NCBI GenBank assembly: GCA_963817905.1
Contig: CAWFPS010000003.1
Location: forward strand, 310,001 to 374,000
Origin: VRUE01 sp963817905
Lineage (GTDB): Bacteria > Actinomycetota > Thermoleophilia > Solirubrobacterales > 70-9
Reading direction: 5' to 3'
DNA: 64,000 nucleotides
A program made the position numbers and the translations under genes. Below, one piece after another: positions 8,723 to 18,681 of this stretch. Position 1 is the first letter of the stretch, and every line of letters starts with the position of its first letter. Below the pieces are notes generated by a model. The model saw nothing but the letters and a program-made list of their open reading frames with translations, had not been told where the DNA came from and did no database searches.

Positions 8723-9757
8723 GCTCGCTCACCAGACGATCGACGGCCGCGGCGTTCGCGGCCGGGTCCGGGCTGAGTTCGAGCGCGTAGCTCGGCACCT
8801 GGCGCACGAGCCCGGCCAGCGCCGCCAACGACTCTCCGCCGCCGAACCCAGCCTGCACGATCGTGCTCGGCGCCACGGCCCGCAATCCCTCAGCCGCCGA
8901 GATCTCGCGTAGAACCGGCCGCGCGCCGGCGAGCCGCGGGGCGATAACGGCGCCGATCTCAAGCTGTCGCACGAGGCAGCCGGGTGCGAGGTCCCGGAGC
9001 TCGACCAGGGCCTTGGCCGGGCCCTCCAAGGTCGGCTCGAAGCCGGCGGGGTCGATCGCGGCGGCGGCGACGCCGAGCCGCCCGGCGCTGTCCTCGGTCA
9101 GCTTCGCCGTCGACTGCATGGCGTGAGCGCGAGTGGGCGGGCCGGGCTCGAGCAGGACGTAGTCGTCGGCGACGATCTCCATCCCGGCCAGGGCGCAGGA
9201 GAGCGCCAGCGTCGACTTGCCCGAGCCGCCGCGGCCGACGAGGAGAACGCCGCGGCCGTCGCGGCCGACGGCGCCCGCATGGGTCATCCAGCGCGTCCCG
9301 CGCCGCCATCAGCAGTTGCAGCGCGTCGCGCAGCGGCGCCGCCCGCTCGCTGGGAGCGATCCGGGCCGCGTCGGGCAGGTGGAAGAACGCTTCCCCGTCC
9401 CGCGGTCGGGCCGCGGTGAGGGCGCCGGTCCCGGCCGCGGCGAGCACGCTCGCATCCTCGGAGCGCAGCCGGGTGACCGGATTCGTGCCGGGCGCCGCCG
9501 CGAGCGGCTCCCAGAGGGCTGGCGGGGGATCGACACCGCTCGACGCCGTGTCGAAGATCGAGATCGAGAGGCCCGCCTCGCCCGGCTCGGCGGCGATCAG
9601 ATGCTCGAAGGGGGCAAGCAGGGCAACCTGCTACTGCCTCGCCCGCGAAGCGCAACCGCACCCGCAGCCCGGCGATCTCGAGGTCCCGCTCCGACGCGCC
9701 CCCGGCCGCCTCGACGGCGCGACTCGAAGCGCCGCCGCAGTTGCTCGAAGTACTCAC
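8715..9757 (-). CDS. HPr-kinase-related protein (HprK-rel type), frameshifted
   Basis: The C-terminal part (from 9287) is a clean P-loop kinase core: GVLLVGRGGSGKSTLALSCA (Walker A GRGGSGKS) followed by IVADDYVLLE, as in the HPr kinase/phosphorylase fold; LRDLAPGCLVRQLEI and VLREIS follow. The N-terminal part is spread over two frames: SERDLEIAGLRVRLRFAGEA, then APFEHLIAAEPGEAGLSISI and DGEAFFHLPDAARIAPSERA, with breaks near 9625 and 9290. Such kinases accompany PqqD-like proteins in the predicted HPr-rel-A system and in some lasso-peptide clusters, where one member phosphorylates the precursor peptide. Start codon uncertain. Confidence 0.7.
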
Positions 9758-9809
9758 CGGCGAGGTCGCGGTTCCCGGTCGCGCGCAGGCGCAGACCCGT
9801 CCACCGGCG

Positions 9810-10238
9810 CTAGGCCGCCGGCCGCGGCCAGCCGGCGGGGTCGACCTCGTGGATCGGATCGAGCAGGAAGTAGTCCTTCATGTCGTCGTAGTGCTCCAGG
9901 CGCGGCGGCTCGAAGGCGGTGCGCTCGCCGTTGCCGGCGGGGATCGCCTGGCCCTCCGCCTCCCCTGCCTCGTCGCCGACCACCAGCCCGCGCTCCCCCA
10001 GCTGTTCGAGCAGCGAACCGACGGCGCTCTCGATCTCCCCCTCGCCGGCGTCGAAGCGGGCCGCGAGCGAGCGCTGGATCTCCGCCGCGGTCGCGCCCGC
10101 CAGCAACAGCTCCCAGATCGCGGGCCCGCTGCCGGCCAGGCTGTAATAGCTGCCGTTGCCGAGGTCGATCGCGATCACCTCGCCGTCGACGGTCTCATGG
10201 ACGATCTCGGGGCTGACGCGGAAACGCGGCTCGCTCAC
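9810..10238 (-). CDS. PqqD-family peptide chaperone with conserved C-terminal tail
   Basis: 142 aa. The first ~95 residues form a PqqD/RRE winged-helix fold: FRVSPEIVHETVDGEVIAID, GSYYSLAGSGPAIWELL (the PqqD YxLN-x-GxxIW block), then AARFDAGEGEIESAV and LLEQLGERGLV. After a loose linker comes a distinct tail with LEHYDDMKDY and FLLDPIHEVDPAGWP. RRE domains normally bind leader peptides of ribosomally made peptides; a fixed tail on the same chain could be the substrate itself. First gene of the PqqD-kinase-GT2-nucleotidyltransferase run, starting 8 bp after the infA stop. Confidence 0.8.
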   Translation of the reverse strand: MSEPRFRVSPEIVHETVDGEVIAIDLGNGSYYSLAGSGPAIWELLLAGATAAEIQRSLAARFDAGEGEIESAVGSLLEQLGERGLVVGDEAGEAEGQAIPAGNGERTAFEPPRLEHYDDMKDYFLLDPIHEVDPAGWPRPAA

Positions 10239-10246
10239 GCCGGCGC

Positions 10247-10465
10247 CTATTTGTAGCGGTAGGTGATGCGACCCCGGTCGAGGTCGTACGGCGAAAGCTC
10301 GATCTTCACCCGGTCGCCGGGGAGGATGCGGATGTAGTGGCGGCGCATCTTGCCGGAGATGTGGCCCAGCACATCGTGGCCGTTGTCGAGTTTGACCCGA
10401 AACATCGTGTTGGGGAGGGCCTCGGTGATCTCGCCCTCCATCTCGATCTTCTCCTCTTTCGCCAT
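10247..10465 (-). CDS. infA: Translation initiation factor IF-1
   Basis: 72 aa from ATG 10465: MAKEEKIEMEGEITEALPNT, FRVKLDNGHDVLGHISGKMR and RILPGDRVKIELSPYDLDRG, the complete S1-like OB fold of IF-1. Binds the ribosomal A site during initiation. Family length is 70-73 residues, so this is full length. It is not in the usual ribosomal-protein operon but between cca and the PqqD module. Confidence 0.97.
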   Translation of the reverse strand: MAKEEKIEMEGEITEALPNTMFRVKLDNGHDVLGHISGKMRRHYIRILPGDRVKIELSPYDLDRGRITYRYK

Positions 10466-10493
10466 GCGGCGCGCAGCGTACCGGACCGCCGCC

Positions 10494-11919
10494 TCAGCCG
10501 CACAGGGCTCGGGCGTGCCCGATCGCCTGCTCGCGGGTCGACACCTCGCCCGCGTACTGGGCCGCCTCGAGCTCGGCCAGCAGCGTGCCCACTTCCGGAC
10601 CGTCCGCCAGCCCCAGCTTCGCCGCCAACTCGTCGCCGCGCACCAGCGGGCGGGGCGGTCCCTGGCGACGCCAGTCGAGGGCGTCGGCGAGCATCTGCCG
10701 GGCCACCGAGAGGTGGGCCTCGATCGCCTCCTCGGTGGCAAACGGTCCCGAGCCGCGGGCGGAGAGGCGGTCGGCGACGGTCAGCAGCGTGACGTCGGCG
10801 CCGACAGGTTCGGTCGCCCGCAGGTACTCGTGGACGCGACGAGGCGGCAGCGGCGCCTCGTGGACCATGAAGCCGAGGCGGAGGTGGTGCAGGGTCAGGT
10901 CCTGGAGGTGGCGGGTGAGGTCGCGGCTGGCGCGCAGTCGCCGGCAGAGGCCGCCGACGATCGCGACCCCGTCGCTGTCGTGGCCGACGAAGGTGACGAA
11001 ACCGTCCTTCTCCGCCCGCGTCGCCGGCTTGCCGATGTCGTGCAACAGGGCGCCGAAACGGAGCGCGGTGCCACGAGCTGATCTGGTCGGCCAGTGGCTC
11101 GGCGAGCAGCTCCCGCAGCTCGCCCGCTCGCTCGCCGCCGAAGCGCTCGAGGTCGCGCTCGACCTCCAGTGTGTGTGCCAGCACCGCCAGGGTGTGTCCG
11201 TGCACGTCGAGGTGGTGGTTGGGGCCCTGTTCGACCCCGCGCAGCGCCTCCAGCTCGGGCAGGACGACGGGGGTCAGCCCGAGCTCGTCGAGCAGGGTCA
11301 TGCCGCGCAGCGGGTCGGGCCCGCCGACCAGCTGGCGCAGCTCGACCAGCTGGCGCTCCCCTGCCGCCTCGGCGGCGCGGGAAGCTTCGCCGCGGGCGAG
11401 CGAGACGGTGGCCGGGTCGACCTCGAGGCCCAGGTTGGCCGCGAAGCGGGCGGCGCGCAGTAGGCGCAGCGGATCGGCAGCGAAGCTGCGCTCGCCGACA
11501 GCCCGCAGCAGGCCGCGCTCGAGGTCGGCGAGGCCGCCGTGCGGATCGAGCGGCTCACCGCCCGCGAGCGGAACGGCAACGGCACCGATGGTGAAATCGC
11601 GCTTGCCGAGGTCCGCTTCGATCGTCTCGCCGCGCAGGGTGGTGACGTCGATCTGCCAGCTTTGGTCGGCCGCTACCGCTCGCCAGGTGTCGAACTCGGC
11701 CGAGAGCTCAAAGGAGTGCCCGCCGCCCTCGCGGGCGATCGCCTTGGCCAGCGGGGCAGGGTCGCCGCTGACGGCGAGATCGAGGTCGACGACCTCGCGC
11801 CCGAGCGCCGCGTCGCGAACCGCCCCGCCGACGATCCAGGTCCCCTCCCGCTCGCCCGCCGCCCTGCGCGCCAGGCCGACCAAGCCGGCGGCACCGAGCC
11901 TCTCCGCGACCGCGCTCAT
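10494..11919 (-). CDS. cca: CCA tRNA nucleotidyltransferase / poly(A) polymerase family, one frameshift
   Basis: N-terminal head: WIVGGAVRDAALGREVVDLD (GG-motif and DxD metal site), RDFTIGAVAVPL, DPHGGLADLERGLLRAVG and DPLRLLRAARFAANL, all class II CCA-adding enzyme motifs. After a break near 11070 the adjacent frame resumes with LRFGALLHDIGKPATR, an HD-domain signature, and VGHDSDGVAI. This head + HD layout is typical of actinobacterial CCA enzymes, which finish or repair the tRNA 3' CCA end. ATG 11919 overlaps the alr stop by 4 bp. The break is one base and probably an error. Confidence 0.85.
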
Positions 11920-13025
11920 ACCGTTTCGCGAGGCACCCGAGCCGAGATTCCGCAGCTGACCTCGTAGTTGATCGTGCCGAGGCGCCGGGCCACCTCCTCG
12001 GCGCGAATCGAGTCCTCGCCCTGCGAGCCGATCAGCACTGCCTCGTCGCCCTGCTCGACCTCGGTCTCACGCCCGAGGTCGACGGTCACGTTGTCCATCG
12101 AGACGGTACCGACGAGCGGGTGGCGGCTGCCGCGGATCAGCACCTCGGCGTTGTTGGAGAGGCCGCGGCGCACACCGTCGCCATAGCCGAGTGGCAGCAC
12201 CCCGACCCAGGTGTCGGCGGGCGCCCGCCAGGTCTGGCCGTAGCCGGCGCTGGCCCCGGCGGGGAAGCGCTTGACCTCGGCGACGTAGGAGTGCAGCGCG
12301 AGAACCGGCGCCAGGCCCCGCTCTCCCGGGTCGCCCTGGAACGGGTCGAGGCCGTAGACGGCGACGCCGCAACGGGCCATGTCGAAGTGGGCGCGCGGGT
12401 CGCGGTAGACGGCAGCGCTGTTGGCGGCGTGGGCGATCGCGTCGGGAAACTCGGCCTTGACGGCGGCGGCGACGGCGGCGAAGCGATCGAGCTGCTCCCC
12501 GAAGAAGGGCGAATCGGGTTCGTCCGCGGTGGCGAAATGGGTCCAGACCCCGGCCAGCTCCAACATCGGGTCCTCGGCGCAGGCACGGGCGAGGGCAAGC
12601 ACCTCCTCCGGGTCGGGGTTGCCGAGGCGGCCCATGCCGCTGTCATGCTTGACGTGGACGCGGACCCGGCGGCCCTGTGCCCGCCCGCGCGCACTGGCCA
12701 GGTCGCGGAAGCCCTGGCGCCAGAGGGCGACCTCGGAGCCGGCCGCGAGCGCGTCGTCGAGCTCCGCCGCCGTGAGCGCCCCCATTGTCAGGAGGGGTAT
12801 CTGGGGCAGGCGCCGACCGATCTGCGCAGCCTCAGCGCCGGTGGCGACCGCAAGCCGGGTGGCGCCGCCGACAAGCGCCGCAGCCGCGCAGGCATCGGCG
12901 CCGTGACCGTAGCCGTCGGCCTTGACCACGGCACAGAGCTCGGCACCCTCGCCCAGCTCTGCCTTCAGGCGAGCGCAATTGCGCTCGACGGCACCGAGGT
13001 CGATCCGGGCAAGGGCCCGCGCCAT
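11916..13025 (-). CDS. alr: Alanine racemase
   Basis: 369 aa, full length. Converts L- to D-alanine for peptidoglycan. PLP lysine in AVVKADGYGHGA (about residue 35), catalytic tyrosine in ASAGYGQTWRAP, PLP-phosphate segment LPLGYGDGVRRGLSN, substrate-side VSMDNVTVDLG. The 3' end overlaps cca; the CBS gene stops 5 bp upstream. Neighbours acpS, glmS, glmM and nnr are the standard actinobacterial context for alr. Confidence 0.95.
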   Translation of the reverse strand: MARALARIDLGAVERNCARLKAELGEGAELCAVVKADGYGHGADACAAAALVGGATRLAVATGAEAAQIGRRLPQIPLLTMGALTAAELDDALAAGSEVALWRQGFRDLASARGRAQGRRVRVHVKHDSGMGRLGNPDPEEVLALARACAEDPMLELAGVWTHFATADEPDSPFFGEQLDRFAAVAAAVKAEFPDAIAHAANSAAVYRDPRAHFDMARCGVAVYGLDPFQGDPGERGLAPVLALHSYVAEVKRFPAGASAGYGQTWRAPADTWVGVLPLGYGDGVRRGLSNNAEVLIRGSRHPLVGTVSMDNVTVDLGRETEVEQGDEAVLIGSQGEDSIRAEEVARRLGTINYEVSCGISARVPRETV

Positions 13026-13029
13026 CGGG

Positions 13030-13491
13030 CTACTCAGCGACGAGCGCGGCCAGCGCGTCGGCCCGGGTCACCAGGCCGACGAGGCGGCCCTCGCCGTCGA
13101 CGACGGGCAAGTGGTTGTGGTGCTTCTCGGCGATTGTGCGGGCAACGGCCCCGGCGTCGTCGTCGCTGCGGGCGACGACCGGATCGGCAGTCATCAGCTC
13201 CGACACTTTCGTCGCGAAGGCCTTGTCGAGCCGCTTCTCGAAGCCCTTCATCGAGCCGACGAATACGATCCCGCCCATGATGTTGAGGTAATGGGGAAGG
13301 TGCAGGTCAGCTTCCTCGTCGCTGAGGATCAGGTCGGACTCGCTGACGATGCCGACCACCTTGCGCTCCGCGTCGGTAACCGGCAGGGCGCCGATCTCGG
13401 TCTTGGCCAGCAACTCGATCGCGGCGCGCGCGTCGGCGTCGGGGGAGACGGTCGGGATGTCGGCGTCCATGATCTCGGCGGCGGTCTTCAT
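13030..13491 (-). CDS. CBS-domain protein (153 aa)
   Basis: Two CBS domains in tandem: EIMDADIPTVSPDADARAAI with LPVTDAERKVVGIVSESDLI, then ELMTADPVVARSDDDAGAV with HNHLPVVDGEGRLVGLVTRA. Such stand-alone pairs bind adenosine nucleotides and usually act as energy sensors; no catalytic domain is attached. Lies between nnr and alr on the same strand, so probably co-transcribed with cell-wall genes. Specific partner unknown. Confidence 0.88.
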   Translation of the reverse strand: MKTAAEIMDADIPTVSPDADARAAIELLAKTEIGALPVTDAERKVVGIVSESDLILSDEEADLHLPHYLNIMGGIVFVGSMKGFEKRLDKAFATKVSELMTADPVVARSDDDAGAVARTIAEKHHNHLPVVDGEGRLVGLVTRADALAALVAE

Positions 13492-13507
13492 AAGCGGAGC
13501 TGCGAGA

Positions 13508-14977
13508 TTATTCGACCTGGGCGGCGGCGGTCATTCCCGCCGGGATCGACGCGATCACATCGCTCGCGATCACCGACTCGGCGGTGCCTACCCGGCGCGC
13601 CGCGTCGCGACCGGCGCGGGCGTGGACCAGGACCGCAGCGCAGGCGGCGGCGAGGGGGTCGAGGCCGCGGGCAAGCATCGCCGCGGCGATCCCAGAGAGG
13701 ACGTCGCCGGTCCCGGCCGTCGCCAGTGCGGGGGCGGAGACGGCGTTGATGGCGACTCGCTCGCCGTCGGTGACGATCGTGTCGTCGCCCTTGAGGACGA
13801 CAATCGCCGCGGCCGCCCTTGCCGCTTCGCGAGCGCTGGAGAGACGCCTGGCGCCGATCTCCTCCGGGGAGCGGCCGAGCAGGCGGCCGAGCTCTCCGGC
13901 GTGGGGCGTGAGGATTGTCGGCGCATCCCGCCCGGCGATCGGCTCGACCTCGCCGGCGAAGGCATTGAGCCCGTCGGCGTCGATCACCAGCGGCGCCTCG
14001 ATCGCGGCGGCGGCGTCGCGGGCCAGCTCGATCGTTCCCGGGTCACGACCCATGCCCGGACCGAGCACTCCGGCGTCGGCACGCCTGAAAGCCTTCACCA
14101 AAGCCTTCAGCGAGGCGGGCGCCAGGCAACCGTCGCCGCCGGGACAGCCGACCGACATCACCTCGGGCTGAGCGCTCTCGAAGATCGCCTCGAGGTCGGC
14201 CGGCACGGCGACGGTCGCGTAGCCGGCGCCGGCCCGGATCGCCGCCAGCGAGGACATCTGGACCGCCCCGGCGAGGCCGCGAGAGCCGCCGGCGATCACG
14301 ACCTGCCCGGAGCTGAACTTGGTCGATCGCGCTCCCCTGGAGGGCAGTAGCCCGAGCACCGCCGGGTCGATCGTTCCCCCGGCCGCCCCGGCCGGCGCCC
14401 GATCGGGAATCCCGATCGGCACCACCCGCAGCTCACCGGTGTGCCACTTCCCGGGCGCGATCCAGTGGCCGAGCTTGGCGGCGTGAAAGCTGACGGTCAG
14501 GTCCGCCCCGACGGCAACACCCTCGATCTCACCGCTGGAGGCATCAACCCCGGAGGCGATGTCGCAAGCCACCACCGGCGCCCCACAGCGGTTGATCGCC
14601 TCTACAACCCCGTCGGCGGGGGCCCGTGGCGACCCGGCGAACCCGGTGCCGAAGATCGCATCGAGGACCGCCCCCGATCCCTCCAGCCAGGCGTCGAGGT
14701 CCTCCGGCAGCTCCGCGGAGAAGATCTCAAGCACGTCGACAGCAAACCCCATCCCGGCCAGCCGCCGCGCCGCAACCAGCCCGTCCCCCCCGTTGTTCCC
14801 CTTCCCACAGAGGATCCGTACTGGCCCCTGCGGCGCCAGCCCGGCGGCGGCCTCGGCCAGGGCCGTCCCGGCCGCCTCCATCAACTCCTCACCCCGAACC
14901 CCCTGCTCCTCGATTGCCCAGCGATCAACCGCCCGGATGCCCTCGGCGTCGTAAAGCGAATCCAACCACGGCTCCAT
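13508..14977 (-). CDS. nnr: Bifunctional NAD(P)H-hydrate epimerase / ADP-dependent dehydratase
   Basis: 489 aa. N-terminal YjeF_N domain: RILCGKGNNGGDGLVAARRL (epimerase nucleotide-binding loop). C-terminal ribokinase-like dehydratase domain from about residue 210: VLGPGMGRDPGT, LVIDADGLNAF, ILTPHAGELGRLLG, VVLKGDDTIVTDG, and NAVSAPALATAGTGDVLSGI with the catalytic GTGDVL. Repairs damaged hydrated NAD(P)H. Full length for the fused family. Ends 17 bp before the CBS gene. Confidence 0.93.
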   Translation of the reverse strand: MEPWLDSLYDAEGIRAVDRWAIEEQGVRGEELMEAAGTALAEAAAGLAPQGPVRILCGKGNNGGDGLVAARRLAGMGFAVDVLEIFSAELPEDLDAWLEGSGAVLDAIFGTGFAGSPRAPADGVVEAINRCGAPVVACDIASGVDASSGEIEGVAVGADLTVSFHAAKLGHWIAPGKWHTGELRVVPIGIPDRAPAGAAGGTIDPAVLGLLPSRGARSTKFSSGQVVIAGGSRGLAGAVQMSSLAAIRAGAGYATVAVPADLEAIFESAQPEVMSVGCPGGDGCLAPASLKALVKAFRRADAGVLGPGMGRDPGTIELARDAAAAIEAPLVIDADGLNAFAGEVEPIAGRDAPTILTPHAGELGRLLGRSPEEIGARRLSSAREAARAAAAIVVLKGDDTIVTDGERVAINAVSAPALATAGTGDVLSGIAAAMLARGLDPLAAACAAVLVHARAGRDAARRVGTAESVIASDVIASIPAGMTAAAQVE

Positions 14978-15024
14978 CTCCGCAGCCTAACCCGGTTACT
15001 CGAGCGGGTGGCATGGGTGCCCGC

Positions 15025-15390
15025 CTAACCGGTTGGCCCCGCGAAGGCAACGGCTGCCGCCGCATCCCTCGAGTGGGTCAACGAGATCTGGATATCAAGC
15101 CCTGCGCCGGCCTCGGCGGCGCGGCCGCTGAGGCGTACCGTCGGTGGCTCGCCGGCGACCACCTCGACCTCCGCCAGGCCGAATCCGCCGCTCAGCCCCA
15201 GTGCCTTGACCACGGCCTCCTTGGCGGCAAAGCGGGCGGCGAGGTGACGGCCGGGACGGGCTCGGGCGGCCGCGTACTCGCGCTCGGCCGCAGTGAAGAC
15301 GCGCTTGGCGAGGCGGGGGTGGCGCCGCAGGGCGCGCTCCAGCCGGTCGATCTCGAGCAGGTCGATGCCGATGCCCGAGCGGATCGCCAT
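15025..15390 (-). CDS. acpS: Holo-[acyl-carrier-protein] synthase
   Basis: 121 aa, normal for AcpS. GIGIDLLEIDRLERALRRHP carries the Mg-binding Asp; RVFTAAEREYA and RHLAARFAAKEAVVKALG hold the second metal ligand (Glu) and the CoA-binding stretch; ISLTHSRDAAAAVAF is the C-terminal strand. Transfers 4'-phosphopantetheine to ACP. Stop and start lie within 5 bp of glmS, so co-transcribed. Confidence 0.94.
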   Translation of the reverse strand: MAIRSGIGIDLLEIDRLERALRRHPRLAKRVFTAAEREYAAARARPGRHLAARFAAKEAVVKALGLSGGFGLAEVEVVAGEPPTVRLSGRAAEAGAGLDIQISLTHSRDAAAAVAFAGPTG

Positions 15391-15394
15391 CGAA

Positions 15395-17256
15395 CTACTC
15401 GACCGTCACGGTCTTGGCCAGGTTGCGGGGCTGGTCGACGTTGAGCCCACGCGTCCGGGCGATGTCGTAGGCGAGCAGTTGCAGGGGAAGGATCGCGACG
15501 ATCGGCTGCAGGATCCAGTCGGTGCGGGCGACCTCGATCGTCTCGTCGGCGACCTCTGCAACCCGCTCGTCGCCTTCGGTGGCGATCGCGATCGTCTGCG
15601 CGCCGCGGGCTCGCACCTCTTCGACGTTGGAGAGCACCTTGTCGAGCACCGGGCTCTCGGTGGCGACGCAGACGACCGGCGTCGACTCGTCGAGCAGGGC
15701 GATCGGCCCGTGCTTCATCTCGCCGGCGGCGTAGGCGTCGGCGGGGATGTAGGAGACCTCCTTCAGCTTCAGCGCCCCCTCGAGACAAACCGGCAGGCCG
15801 ATGTGGCGGCCTAGATAGAGGAAGAAATCGTGCTGGGACTGGGCGGCGGAAACCTCGCGGACGCGCTCCTCGCAGCCGAGCAGCGTGGAGTCGATCTTGG
15901 AGGGAATCGACTTCAGCTCCGCAACCAGTTCGGCGAGCCGCTCCGTCGGCAGCGTGCCGCGCAACTCGGCAAGGCGCAGCCCGAGTAGGTACATCGCGGC
16001 CACCTGGGCAACGAAGGTCTTGGTCGCGGCGACGCTGACCTCGGGCCCGGCCCGCGTGTAGAGGACGCTGTCGGCATCCCGGGTCGCCTGGCTGCCCATC
16101 ACGTTGGTGACCGCCAGCACCTTGGCGCCGTTCTCGCGGGCGAGCCGCATCGCCGCCAGCGTGTCCGCGGTCTCCCCCGACTGGGTGATCCCGATCACCA
16201 GGTCCTGCTTGCCGATCACCGGGTTGCGATAGCGGTACTCGGAGGCGATGTCCATCTCGACCGGCACCCGCGCCCACTCCTCGATCGCGTAGCGGCCGAC
16301 CAATCCCGCGTGGTAGGAGGTGCCGCAGGCGACGATCACGATCCGCTGGACCCCGCGCAGGTACTCGCCGTCGAGCTCCAGTTCGGAGAGGTCGACGCCC
16401 TCGTCGTCCGGCAACCGGTCGGCGATCGTCTCGGCGACGGCGTCGGCCTGTTCGTGGATCTCCTTCAGCATGAAGGTCTCATAGCCGTCCTTCTCGGCCG
16501 CTGCCTCGTCCCAGGAGATCTCTTCGGGGCCGCGCGGCACCGGGTTCCCCGCCAGGTCGGTGATGCTGACCCCGGCGGCGTCGACGCTGACGATCTCGTC
16601 GTTCTCGATCGAGACCGCCTGGCGCGTCTCGGCCAGGAAGGCCGGGATCGCCGAGGCGAGGAAGGCCTCACCGTCCCCGACACCGGCGACCAGGGGGCAC
16701 TCCTTGCGGGCGCCGACGAGGCGGCCGTGCTCATCGGCGTGCATGGCGACGAAGGCGTAGTGGCCGCGCAGCTCGCCGAAGGAGGACGCGGACGGCCTCT
16801 TCGAGGTCGCCCTCGTAGTTGCGCTCGATCAGGTGGGAGACGATCTCGGCATCGGTCTCGGAGCTGAAGCGATGGCCCTGCCCGGCGAGCTCGCGGCGTA
16901 GCTCGGCGTGGTTCTCGACGATGCCGTTGAGGACGATGTGGATGCGGTCGGTGCAATCGCCGTGCGGGTGCGCGTTCTCCTCGGTGACCCGGCCGTGCGT
17001 GGCCCAGCGGGTGTGGGCGACGCCGGTCGTGGCCGCCCGGGCCGCGACCGCAACCCCGCCGCCGTTCTCGATCCCGCTCGGCGACGGCGGCGCGCAGGTT
17101 GTCGAGGTTGCCGACCGCCCGCACGCTGTCGATCCGGCCCTCGTCGATAACCGAGATCCCGGCCGAGTCATAGCCCCGGTACTCGAGCTTCTCGAGTCCG
17201 GCGACCAGGAGGTCGAGGCAGGGGCGCCCGCCCACGTATCCGACGATTCCGCACAT
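15395..17256 (-). CDS. glmS: Glutamine-fructose-6-phosphate aminotransferase, two frameshifts
   Basis: Begins MCGIVGYVGGRPCLDLLVAG: Cys2 is the glutaminase nucleophile. The glutaminase domain continues in another frame as TTGVAHTRWATHGRVTEENA and RIHIVLNGIVENHAELRREL; the isomerase half (15395-16744) is intact with ISWDEAAAEKDGYETFMLKE, VACGTSYHAGLVGRYAIEEW, SQSGETADTLAAMRLAREN and NLAKTVTVE at the end. Breaks lie near 17080 and 16785. Makes glucosamine-6-phosphate, first step to UDP-GlcNAc, feeding glmM next door. An essential gene, so the breaks are best read as sequence errors. Confidence 0.88.
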
Positions 17257-17287
17257 AGAAGGCGATCAAGGGTAGAGGCCGCGGGGC

Positions 17288-18636
17288 CTAAGCCAGCTCT
17301 TGGCGCACCAATGTGACAAGACGCTCGCAAACGGCTTCTGCCTCATCGGCGCTTGGCGCCTCGACCATCACCCGCACCAACGGCTCGGTTCCGGAGGGCC
17401 GCAGCAGCACCCGGCCGCGTCCCTCGAGCGCATTGCCCTCGCGCTCGACCGCCTCCCAGACCGCCGCGGCGCCGGCGATCGCCTCGCGCTCGGCGACCTC
17501 GACGTTGACCAGGGTCTGGGGCAGCTTGTCCATCGGCACCACCTTGGCCAGGTCGCCGCCGCCGAGCTCGCGCATCGTCGCCAGCGCCGCGGCGATCCCG
17601 TCGCCAGTGGCGACGAAGCGGGTGTCGATGATGTGCCCGGACTGCTCGCCGCCGAGCGCCCAACCGCGCTCGCGCAGCTCGTCGAGCACGTAGCGGTCGC
17701 CCACCTGCGTAACCGCGACCTCGATCCCGGCCTCCTCCATCGCCTGGTGGAAGCCGTAGTTGCTCATCACGGTCACCGCCACGCCTCCGCCCAGCTCGCC
17801 CCGGGCCGCCATGCCCCGGGCGGCCAGGGCGATCAGCTCGTCGCCGTCGTGCGCACGGCCGGCGCCGTCGACGGCGAGCAACCGATCGCCGTCGCCGTCG
17901 AAGGCGAAGCCGATTGTCGCCTCCGAGCCGGCGACCGCCTGCGGCGAGAAAATCGAGGTGGGTCGAGCCGCAGCCGTCATTGATATTGCGGCCGTCGGGC
18001 TCGGCGGCGAGCGTCTCGACCGTGGCGCCGAGCCGCTCGAAGATCGCCGGGGCGGCGCGAAAGGTGGCGCCGTTGGCGCAATCGAGCATTACGCGGCGGC
18101 CCGAGAGGTCGAGCGGGAAGGCCGACTCCAGCGCCCGCAGGTAGTCCGCCAGGCCACCATTCAGCTCGCGCACCTGGCCGGGCTCAACCGCAAGCCCGGT
18201 CGCCATTTCGGCCCCTTCGCGGTCGAAATGACGACCGCGGTCGGGGATGAGCGACTCGATCGCCGCCTCGGCCTCGTCATCGAGCTTCGTCCCCAGGCCG
18301 GGAGAAGAACTTGATCCCGTTGTCGCGGTAAGGGTTGTGCGAGGCCGAGACGACAGCGGCGAGGTCGAGGCCCAGGCGCTTGACCAGGATCGCCGCCGCC
18401 GGGGTGGGCAGGACGCCGCCGAGCAGCGCGTCGCCGCCGCCAGCCGCGATCCCCGCCGCCAGCGCCGACTCCAGCATCGGCCCCGACTCGCGCGTGTCGC
18501 GCACGACCAGGACCTGCGGGCGCTCGGCCTGCAACGACGCTGTGGCCGCCTTGCCCAGGGCGGTGGCCAGCTCGGCCGTGAGGAAGGTCCCGGCTTCACC
18601 GCGGACGCCATCGGTTCCAAAGAGCTTTCTAGTCAT
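17288..18636 (-). CDS. glmM: Phosphoglucosamine mutase, two frameshifts
   Basis: Start MTRKLFGTDGVRGEAGTFLT is the exact GlmM N-terminus. The phosphoserine loop VVSASHNPYRDNGIKFFS (near 18330) is present; after a break near 18300 the frame with LSGRRVMLDCANGATFRAAP continues; after a second break near 17958 come FAFDGDGDRLLAVD (metal loop DGDGDR), ALGGEQSGHIID and VLLRPSGTEPLVRVMVEA. All catalytic motifs survive in three frames. Converts GlcN-6-P to GlcN-1-P. As with glmS, errors are more likely than decay. Confidence 0.88.
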
Positions 18637-18681
18637 CTGAGCGAGCGAAAATCAAGACGCCAGGCGCAGATTTGCAGCCGC

